From Aurantiochytrium sp. KH105 (Eukaryota; Sar; Bigyra; Thraustochytrida; Thraustochytriidae): a DNA stretch of 64,000 bases. Numbering within the stretch: position 1 is the stretch's first letter; the number at the start of each line of letters is the position of its first letter. The notes under the pieces were generated by a model. That model was not told the origin of the DNA. It searched no databases and was given only the letters and a program-made list of their open reading frames with translations. The position numbers and the translations under genes were made by a program. Positions 31,001 through 41,500 of this stretch are shown here, piece by piece. Location of the stretch: contig BGKB01000134.1 of the NCBI GenBank assembly GCA_003116975.1, positions 1 to 64,000 on the forward strand, written 5' to 3'.

Positions 31001-31850
31001 ATGGATCCCAGCAATGATGAGCGCGCAGCCGTCATGAGCGTACGTTGAAAGAACTTGCCTGGACATCGCGCTTCAAGAACGCTGCTAACGCGAACGAGAC
31101 ACAGGACCGCTTACATACCTTTCGCAAAAACTGCGCGCTCGTGCAAGCCAAGGCAAACGGCGTCATCAAGAGCGAAGCCGCCGCCACCAAGCAGTACGTG
31201 GCTCTTGCGGAAAGCCTCATGCGCATGGCCCGCGGCGAAAACAACAGAAACCTCCGCCAAGCCGTCGCCGCCACCGCAGACGCCCTCAGCGAAATCGAAG
31301 GCCATCGCGAGACTCTCATTCTAGACCGAGTCCAGAGCTCTCTCGTGCAAAAGATCAACGACATGGACGAAAACTGCAATGCCCCAACTGAACTCCTTCT
31401 CCGCGACAGAAATCGCTCCATCAAGAGCTCCGTCAAGTTCAAAGAGCAGTTTGCAACGCTCGCAAATAAACCGGCCACCAGCCAGTCGAAACTCGAGAAA
31501 AAAAGAAGCCAGCTTCAAGACGAGGAAAAACGCATGTACACCATCGACAAAAGTTTGCAACAAAATCTTATTCGCTACGAGGAAAAACGTGTTCAAGACG
31601 CACAGTCGGCATTTGAAGACTTTGTCAAGGGTCAGCTCCTCTACCACTGTCGTGCCATCGAGACGCTCACCGCAGCGCTCAAGTCGGTGCAACGTGTCGA
31701 CCCAGCCAGCAGCGTTGACCAGCTTTGCAACGACCTTCATATCAAGGACAACAGACCGCAGCCGCAAGCGCAGACACTGTCGCAGTCGCGCGCTGCGCGC
31801 TCCGTTTTGTTGCGCCAAAACTCCGAAACCAAGGCCCAACAATCACCTTG
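31001..31850 (+). CDS. CIBAR1: FAM92/CIBAR1-type BAR-domain protein, 3' end lost in assembly gap
   Basis: The best model is two exons. Exon 1 (31001-31039) encodes MDPSNDERAAVMS from an ATG in good context. A 65-nt intron follows (31040-31104). Exon 2 runs from 31105 into the run of N at 31851, giving about 261 visible residues. Unspliced, the ATG frame stops after 15 codons (TGA within the intron), and the longer frame only has a TTG to start from. The product is a helical BAR domain. The segment RYEEKRVQDAQSAFEDFVKGQ, then LLYHCRAIETLTAALKSVQ, parallels human FAM92A/CIBAR1 (FERQKMKDIKTIFSEFI, then EMLFHGKALEVYTAAYQNIQ). CIBAR1 bends membranes and works with Chibby at ciliary basal bodies. 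A basal-body role here is inferred. The C-terminus is unresolved: after the gap one frame ends ESSPLSSKQS-stop at 32216, another stays open to 32538. Confidence 0.75.
31040..31104 (+). other. Predicted 65-nt spliceosomal intron
   Basis: The donor is GTACGT (31040-31045) and the acceptor is ACACAG (31099-31104). A GCTAAC branch-point consensus sits at about 31084-31089, some 17 nt before the acceptor. Removing it joins the ATG exon to the BAR frame in phase 0 and removes an in-frame TGA. Confidence 0.7.
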
Positions 31851-32181
31851 NNNNNNNNNNNNNNNNNNNNNNNNNNNNNNNNNNNNNNNNNNNNNNNNNN
31901 NNNNNNNNNNNNNNNNNNNNNNNNNNNNNNNNNNNNNNNNNNNNNNNNNNNNNNNNNNNNNNNNNNNNNNNNNNNNNNNNNNNNNNNNNNNNNNNNNNNN
32001 NNNNNNNNNNNNNNNNNNNNNNNNNNNNNNNNNNNNNNNNNNNNNNNNNNNNNNNNNNNNNNNNNNNNNNNNNNNNNNNNNNNNNNNNNNNNNNNNNNNN
32101 NNNNNNNNNNNNNNNNNNNNNNNNNNNNNNNNNNNNNNNNNNNNNNNNNNNNNNNNNNNNNNNNNNNNNNNNNNNNNNNNN
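31851..32181. other. Assembly gap (331 N)
   Basis: A run of 331 unknown bases interrupts the 3' part of the BAR-domain gene. True length is unknown; GC-rich tandem repeats follow at once and may have caused it. Confidence 1.
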
Positions 32182-32587
32182 ACGAGTCTAGTCCTCTGTC
32201 GAGCAAACAGTCTTGAGGGGCTTCTCATGGACCTTGCTCGAACAGAGCAAGCTAAACCCACTTCACTTCAGAAGACCGACCGTCTCTGCTCGACCCGCGG
32301 GCGCGGGCGCGGGCGCGGGCGGTTGTGCAGGCACCGTGCTGCCTCGCCGCTTGGTGCGCAGCTCCAAGGTTTGACCAAAGGCTGCCTTGCGCCGGACTCG
32401 CGACTGCTTTGCGGCAGACACGGGACGACCTTGCGCCGGACACGCGACTGTTTTGCGCCGGACGAGCGGCTTCAGCCCGCCTGGCCGAGTGAGGGCGCGG
32501 CCTACATCTCCAGCGACAGGGTCTTGCACTCCGACTGACTGACGGTCGCCTCACGCTCCGAATCGTTGATCCCAACTTATAGCAGCC
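32182..32587. other. Post-gap 3' end of BAR gene and leader of the multi-C2 gene
   Basis: Contains a (GCGGGC)n tract at 32297-32320 and a 30-bp direct repeat (32384-32413 and 32428-32457, three or four mismatches, 44-bp period). The frame continuing from the BAR exon runs to 32538, but its Arg/Leu-rich composition is not convincing as protein. Confidence 0.5.
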
Positions 32588-35500
32588 ATGGGCGGCAGCG
32601 GTACCCTCACGCTCGAGGCAGAGTCGGCGACTGGGCTGAAAAAGCTAGAAATTTTCACGCGACAGGACCCGTACGTAGTCTTCTCCTTTCGCAAAGATGA
32701 GCAACGCACCGCCACTCATCAAGACGCAAGCACGGAGCCTCGCTGGGCCCAACAAGGACTTGATCGCAAAGTTAGCTTCAAGGTCAACCCTTCAAAACAT
32801 CACGACGAAAATGTTGCTGTCCGTGTCATGAACGACAACGGCACCAAAAAGAAACACAAGCTTATTGGCGAGGCAAACATCAAAATTCAGGACCTTATTG
32901 ACGCCGAGAACTCGTCGCTTACCGTCAAGCTCCACAATGGAAGCAAAAAGGCCGGCACTCTCGCCTTGCGCGCGAATTTCGATTCTCCTGCGAAAGCAGA
33001 ACGCTCGTCTGCACGGGCAACCAAGGACGCTGCCGAGACCACGTCGCCCTCAGACACCAAGTCCAAACAGGAGAGCTCATTTATCCAAGTGGTTGCTTTG
33101 CGTGCGCAACAGCTGAAAAATGTACAAATCGTATTAGCGCAAGACCCGTACGTTAAAGTCACTGCGCGCGGCGGGGCTTGCGTCGAACCTGTCACCAAGC
33201 GGACGCGCAAGGCAAGCGGTAAAAATCCAACATGGAGCAAAAAGCATGACAATGACCTCAAACTCTCCGTGCCTGGCCCGCCCTCCGAAATTCTCTTCGA
33301 GGTATATGATGCAGAAAATTTCTTCGCGGACCGCATCATTGCTTCCAAAACCCTTTCGCTCGCACAGTTCGCCAAAGAGTGCGCCAACGCATCAAGTGGT
33401 GAGATACAACTTGATCTTCTCGATGCAAAGGGGAAAAGCGCCGGCAAGCTCTTTGTTCAAGCAAGTCTCTCCTCAGACCTTGCCGCCGTCGCAGGTCCTC
33501 GGCATCGAGACGAAAAGAAATCCCCGCGACATGCGTCACGCGAAAAGTCCGCCGTAAAAGAGAAAGCTGACGCGACTTCTCCAACAGCCCTCCAAAAAGA
33601 AAACAGCGACACCAATGAGGACGAGAACGGCGACAACGACGACGATGAGGAGGAGGAGGAGGAGCAGCAGAGACCCAGAGCTGTCGAGATCAACAAGGCC
33701 GATGCGAAGGGTGAACAATCTTCGCAAACGGATTCTCTCTTGCCTGGCAAACTCACAATCACCATCGTTGAGGGCATCAAGCTGAAAAAGGTGCAGCGGA
33801 TTGGGGAGCAGGACCCCTATGTCATCGCAGAGCTCCTGCCCTGGGAGCTAAAGACCGACAAAACAAAAACCATGAGCGGGTGCAACCCTAAATGGACCAC
33901 AGGCAACGTCCTCGCACTCGATTTTCCCGGGCATCCTGGGGCTGACCGGACACCCGAGCTCAAGTTCCACGTTTTTGACGAAGAAATGCTCCTCAAGCAT
34001 CGGCCCATCGGCAAAGGGGTTCTCAATCTTCAAGAAATTGTGGCACAGCAAAGTGTTGCGGGCAAAGAAATCATCGTCCAGCTTCAGGATGCCGCCTACA
34101 AGGACGCTGGCCAACTCAAAGTACGCATCGGCTTCCAACGTGCAGTAATCACCTCGGCCGACCACCCAAGCGAAATTGCACCTGCCGACATCAAAGAAGG
34201 AATGCTCAATGTCACCGCGCTCTCCGCGAATCTCACAAGGAGCGTGGAAATTCTGTCCAAGCAGGATCCCTTCATGGAAGTCTCACTCTTTCCCTGGGCC
34301 AGCGAACTTCAGCAAGGTCGCACCAAACCAGTCACTAACGCCGGAAAACAAGTCGCCTGGACGCAGGATGACCACGATGCGGACATGCCCTTATACCTGC
34401 CCGGTGCGCCCGAGGCGGGCGAAAAGATCGCTCTTCATGTCTTTGTCAAGGACGCAGAAACATTCTTGCAAAGTCGTCTCATCGGTCAGGCCACAGTAGA
34501 TCTTGGTCCTCACCTCGCTGCACTCATGAAGCCGTCCTCCACCCCAGTGCACATTCAAGTCAACTTGCAATACGAAAAGAAAAAGAAAAAGTTCGCGCCC
34601 TGCGGAACCTGCGAGTTGGCGCTCTCCTTTCGCCCTGGCCCTCCACCAGCCCGAAAGGCTTCCAAGTCGGCCTCTGCGGAATCCGCCCCGCTGCAAGCCC
34701 CCCCACGCTCAGATCCCATTGATTTGGAAAAGCCTCACAGCGTCTACTTCACCGTGCACAAAGGCACCGGCTTGCGCAATCGAGCCTACATGGGCAAACA
34801 AGATCCCTACGTCAAACTGAGCCTCGAGCCATATGGTATTGAGGCCAAGACGCAGCCTGTTCTGGATGGCGGATCCGACGTCGAGTGGGACTCAAGTCTC
34901 GGCAACGCGCTACAACTCAATTTTCCAGGGCGCCGACCCGGTGAGCTTCCTTTCGTGAAAATGGAGGTCTTTGACATGCAAAAGCTCAAAGACCGCATCA
35001 TTGGCACTGCCGTCCTGGATCCGACCGTGTTTTTGCGCACGGAAAAGGACAAGCTTCAAGGCTTCGAGGTCGCACTCAAAGTTCCTGGCAAGCCAGACAG
35101 CAATGCAGGCACAATCGTTCTCGACGTCCACGCAGCGGAACGAGTGGAACGCAAACAGACGCGCTGCGGCACGCTCCGCGTACTCATCGAGGAGGTCACC
35201 ACCTCCAAAAAAGGAGACCTCTTCAGCGATAACGATCTCTATGTCCAACTGAGCATTACGCCGGGACTCCCTACGCGGAAACCCATTCGCTCGTCTGTCC
35301 TTCGCAATGCAGGACTTGCCGCAACACTTGACGAAGAGCTGCATCTTCCCGTGTTCGACTTTGGGGGAGGCGGAGTCGGACCCGACCAAGCCTCCGCAAG
35401 ACTTAAACTTGAAATTATGGACCGCGACGTCTACACAAGTGACGACTGCCTCGGGGTGGGTTACATGAACCTCGGCGAGGTATTTGCTGACGCCGCGAAT

Positions 35501-38500
35501 GCGCCTGGCGCGCTTCGTGCTGGCGACTCTCACGAAGTCACGCTGCTCGATCGTTCTGGAAAGCGAGAGCGGGGGCGAATCTACCTCAAGGTGGAGTTCG
35601 CCCCAACAAAGGCTCGTGGGCCTGCACTCCTTGAGGCCCTCGCCTCTCACACCGGCGTTTTACGCCTATGGGCTCTTGAGGCACGCAACCTCAAGCACGT
35701 TGGAGGCGTTCTCGATCGAAAGCAGGACCCGTACCTTTGTGGTGTCATCCAGCATCCTGGAAATCCTGACCCTGGCGAGCCTTCGAGCTGGCCGAAAGCG
35801 CAGCGAACCGTTACCGCCGTGGATGCAGGCACGCAATGTGTCTGGAACTCAACCATAGACATACCCCATGGCGAGGCAGAACGCGCCTTTGCGGCATCCG
35901 GACAGAAACCAGGTTTTCTTCATCTTGCTGTGCGAGACGAGGGCAACTTTACGGATACAACAATCGGTACGTCCACCCTTGATGTTGCGGACATGCTTGC
36001 CTCACTCTCCAAGGACGCGGACGATGCCTGGGTGACCTTGGTTGATGCCGACGGCAAGAAAACGGGTGAGGTACGCCTTGCCATCGACTTCTCTCCTCAC
36101 GCCCCCGATGCAAAGCTCGCACTGCGCAACGAGTTCGCATATGTTCCTGCAGGGACCTTGCACCTGCTCGTCGCCGAGCTTGACGGCCTCTCCAAGCGCG
36201 TCGCCGCGAAAATATCAGGCAGCATTAGCCTGCACGGATGCAAAAAGCCCCAACCCGACATCAAGATTGCTCCAACGACGCGAACGTCGGACGGCAAGGC
36301 GGTATGGAATCTCGTATCCGAGATCGAGTGGACTCCGGACCGGTTGAATCCCGACACAGAACCCCTCATGGACACACCTGCCATTACCATCACGCTCTCA
36401 GGATCGAGCGGGAAAATGTTTGCGCCAAATCATCCTCTCGGGACCTGCACCTTGCCATTGCATGCCTTCTTTTCGCCGGACGGTCTTTCAATCGAAAAGG
36501 TCGTCACTCTCGTCAAATCTGGCGATCATCAGGACACCTTTCGCACCCTCAAGCTCGTGGGCATCTTTGCGCTTCGCGATCAGCGACCTTCAGCGAGCGT
36601 TCTTGCTGCGATGACCATGCCCGCTGTTGCCGATGCCGACTCGGGTCCGTCCGCCTCTTCTGTGACAAAGCATGGCCGCCGGGGAAGCAAGCCTCCGCCC
36701 GTGAGCCGGTCCGTTCCGGGAAGATTGCATATTCGTGTGCTTCGGGGCCAGGACTTGAAGAACATGGATACTCTAGGTAAACAGGACCCCTTTGTGCAAG
36801 GCGTTCTGGTTCCCGGGGGCACAAAATTTCAGACTGCAACCTGCATGGACGGCGGACGTAATCCCAAATGGACTCCCGCTCTCAACAATCGTCACACCGT
36901 CCTCGTTGCGGATGCTGACGTTGCCCACGTGCAGCTTGCCTGTTTTGATGAGGATGACCTTGGTAGCAACGATCTCATCGGAAAGGTTTCGATTCCTCTT
37001 CGCCCCATTGCTCTCTCGGCTCGTCGTGCTCGCGCCGAGCGCACTCCTCCAGGAGCCAAGGTTTGGTGGCACAAGGTTGTCGATCTGCATGACCAACGCG
37101 TTTTGGCTCTTGCCACGAGCGTCGCAGACTCCGCAAAGTTTGATACATGCACTAAAGACGCGTGGCGCGCATACTCCACGGCAGAGGCCGCTCCTGATCG
37201 TCGTGCCCGTCTGGTGCGTTTCTATGCTCAACTCGCCGAAGACGGCATTCTCGCTTCCGCAGGCGACGAGGCTGGCATTGATCACAAGGCCGACAAGCTT
37301 CATGCAAAGCATCCAGACACGGAAGAGGCCAACAAGGAGCTCTTTACTAAACTTTACAAGCGCTTCCGGCCCGACGAAGAATGCCCCGAGTCGTACTGGA
37401 AGACGCCTCGAGCTAGGTCTGCCACCAGACCTCAGCAGGCAGCGGACCTCGAAGAGGAGACAATTGCTCGCGCCATCAATGTGGCAGCCCCGCAGGTACA
37501 ACAACGCTTTTCTGACTTGCATCTCGATGCAGCATCGATCGATCGCAGGACCTTGGCGCAATCCTTACTGGTGGCGATGCGCAACGCCGGTTGTCAGCGT
37601 TTGGATCGTGCAGCGTTCGAAGGCCTCGCCAAGGCGAGCGCACTATATATGCTCAATGAAAGCGCAGACAGAGGAATGTGCGACCTCTCTGTCGCGCCTC
37701 GAAACACCGAAACGGATGATGTTGAAGCAGCGTCAACGACATCGACCGATCTCAAGTCTGGCAGCAACAACGACGAAAATGTATTCCATCAAACCCTGTG
37801 GTGGACACTGCGGGACAAAGCAGGCAAAGCTGCCGGCCGTCTCGAAATCGCCGTTGGTTTCACGGAAGATTGGAAGCCAGCACCTCGACAAGCGCTGCCC
37901 GAGCTCCTCGTCGCAGGAAAAGTGAGCGTCGAGGTCGAGCGTGCCGAATTCACAACCGACAAAGATCTCTTCGGAAAGCAAGACCCCTTCGTCTCGCTGC
38001 AGTGGCACGCCGGAGAAGCAGGGCGCGCGATCAAAGCCGTGCAAACCAAGGTGTGCGCCAATGCTTCAAAGGCAGTGGTTTGGAACGAAACCTTGGTGCT
38101 CCCGTACGCTCCAGAGCTGGCCTTTGATGCTGCGCACTTTGGCCAGACCCCGTCTATCCTTGTTCACGCGCGTGACAAGGACCCCATTGGTTCTGATCTC
38201 ATTGGCGAAACTCGAGTTCCCATGCTTGCGCTCGCCCGGCACCCGAAATGCCTTTTTACGCGGGCATTGCCGCTCATCAACACACGCGAGGGCCAAACGA
38301 CACGTGCAGGAACGCTTTTCGTGAAAATGTGCTTTGTTCCCGATGCCGCAGATGACGAACCTGAGCCCAGTGCTCGCGAGTCGGCCACCGCCGAGACCAT
38401 ACCGCCATCGATCTCCGGAGGCAGGCTCATTCTTCACGTTCGGGAAGCAAGGGGACTCAAGGACGTGCAGTGGGTCGGCAAGATGGACCCCATCACGTCG

Positions 38501-41500
38501 CTGCGGTTGTGGCCTACGCAGCAGACCTCCAAGACAAAAGTAGCACGCGACGCAGACAGAGACCCGCGCTGGGACGAAACGCATACAATGGACACCGAGG
38601 ACTTGGACTTTTCCCTGCTCGAAGTCAGCGTGACCACCAATGGCAAGCCCATTGGGGCAGTTGAGATTCCTCTCTGTTCGATCCGAGGCGTTGCCGAAAT
38701 CAAGGACCAGTGGTACCCACTCGTTCGAGCGTCGTCCCGCTCTGTCTCGCGAGTCGGTGAGATCCAGCTTGGCATCGTGCTCGAACGCGATGTTGACAGT
38801 GAAGCGAATGACGAACGAGCTGCAGCAGCGACAGCCATAAAGTATATTCCAGGGCCGGGAGACCTGCACATTCGAGTTCATCGAGCCATAGATCTCCGTG
38901 ATCCCAGCATCATAGGCAAGCAGGACCCATACGTCGAGCTCGAGGGTATCGACTGGCGCAAGCCATTTAAAGTCAAGACCAACGTCGACGAGAATGCGGG
39001 ATCCAACCCGGTCTTTGACTTTGCAACTTCCGCAGTGCTCGAATGGGGACCTGCTGACCGCAAAATTCCATCGCTCGCCATCCGCATCAAGGATCGCGGG
39101 GCGCTGCGTGACGCTTCGATTTTCTCCACAAGTCTCAATCTCGCACCGTGGCTTCTTGGGCCTGGCCAGGTTGCCTCCATGTGGATTCCCACCTACGGCG
39201 GCGGAGACCATGGAGGGCCATACCAGGTGAAACCCAAGCACGGTGCGCTCTTTTTGGAACTCCAATTCATTCCTCATGCCGACTTCCCTGGCAAACCCTC
39301 ATCTGCGTTTTCACGTTATCTTCAGAAAGCGATTCAGGCGCACCCGGAAGGCCCACGCGCCGGTGACGTCCATGTGCAGGTTCTCGCAGCCCGCAATCTC
39401 ATCGACGTGCAAACCTTTGGCAGACAGGATCCGTATGTAAAGCTCACGCTCGTGTCGGGTGGCGGCAAGGCCGATGCAGCGCTCCACTTTTCTTCAGCAA
39501 AAACAAAGGCCATCGACAATGGGGGCAGCAACCCGGAGTGGCTCGAAGATCTCCTGCTTCCTTACTCGGAACAAAAATTGGGCATTGAAGGTGCAGGGTC
39601 GACCCCATTACTGCTCGTTGAGGCATGGGACGCAAACATCAAGCTCCGTGGCGATGTGCTCATTGGTCGCACGATCCTGCCCGTCTTCCCTTTCATACTT
39701 GATCAGGGCCAGGTCGCAGACATTTGGTACCCAATCACTAACAGCGCGGGTCGAAAGACTGGGGAAGTGCATCTCGGACTGCAATTTAGACGCCTCGGAG
39801 AGGCAAAGCGAGACTTACCCTCGGAGAAGCCTGAAAACACACTCAATATTGTCGTCTTGCGCGGACGAAATCTCTACAACGCGGGCGATGGGCCTCTTGG
39901 CATGGGTGGTGCACAAGACCCTCGCGTCATGTTTGACTTTGTCGGTCACGACCGCGTGGTGAGCACAGCTGTTGCGCGAGATCAGGGCACGGAACCTGTT
40001 TTTGAGGAACGTCTCCAGCTCAAGGGGTGCATACCAAATGAACGAGGGAGTCGACCCCGTCTCCGCTGCACCGTTGTTGACGAGGATGTTGGTTCCGATG
40101 AATTTATCGGTTCCTTCGAGTTTGAGCTCACCAAGCAAATTATGGGCGGCGAGGGTGTGGATCCAAAGCCGTTCGAGCAGTGGTTTCAGCTCACCGATCG
40201 CGCGGGAAAGGAGGCACGAGGCGAGGTCCACCTTATTTTAAAGCGCGGACCTTTTCCTGGCGATAATGAAGAGACTGCTTCCGCAAGCGCTGGAAGTGAT
40301 CTTGCGAGCGGTAGACTCTACCTGAACCTCGAGTCGATCAGGAACCTCAGCGACGCTGCAGGAAAGGTGCCAAGACGGCCTTTTGTACGAGCCATCAGCT
40401 CTTCGGCAAATGGGAAGCGCGTGGCCTTGGTTGACTCGGTGACCATCAGCCACGATAAGAAAGGCAACCAACCAGAGGGTGAAGGAAGTGGGGGTGATTT
40501 CATGTTTGCGTCTGGGGAGCATCTCGTCGTCCCTGTAAGCAAGACTGCGCAGTCAACGGTCTCACTCGGAGCGTACGAGCGAAAGTGGTCGATTCGTGGC
40601 AAGCGAGCTAGTCTCATCGCCGAAGGGTTTTTGCCCAAGCTTGCGCGTCTTACAGAATCATTCTCGGGCAAGGCACAGCCTCTGAGCATCAAACTCAAGC
40701 CTTCATCGGCGGCGGAAGGCCCAATTTTGGGTATCCTCGAAGCGAAAGCGACCTTTGTACCTCGTGTCGCCGGCCAGCTGCGCGTTCATGTAGAGAGCGT
40801 GGCGAATGTGAGCTCGCAGGAAATCCTTGGAGGCAAGAACGATCTGCGCGTCGACCTTTCCCTGCACAATGGCGATGCGAGCTTGACGCCAGAACACACC
40901 ACGACAAAGTCGAATGCTGGGGCATCAGCTACCTGGAACGAAGACATCTCCTTGCTCTACTCCAATGTGAACGAAACTCGCTTACCATCGCTTCTCGCAC
41001 GTGTCGTGGATGTCGATTCGCTCACCTCAAACGATTTATGCGGCACCGTGGAAATCCCGCTGCTGGACGTCTTTCTGGAGGCGCTCGCAGGTGGAGCCGA
41101 CAACGTGGTCCGACGTGAGGTCCAAGTGTACGCCATGGATAAGGGAACAGGCGAGCTTCGTCTAGGTCTCGAGTTCTTTCCCGACGCCGACATCTTTGAA
41201 CGCAAGCGCAAGCAAGAGAGCAAACAAATGATGGAGCTCAAGCGCATGTGGAATATTCTTGACGCGAACGGTGATGCGCGATTGACCAAGGAGGAGCTTT
41301 GCAAAGGGTTTGCATCCGTTCCTGACTGCGCGAGCTTTCTTGGCGTTGATCCGGCAATCTTCTCCGCAGAGGCGATTGCAAGCGGGGCTGCGGATCGGGC
41401 GGTGGGGGATCTTTTCGCCGAAATGAACACCAATGATGACGACATTGTTGACTTTGATGAGTTCCGACACTTTGTCGAGTCCAAGCCCGCCAGAGATCGT

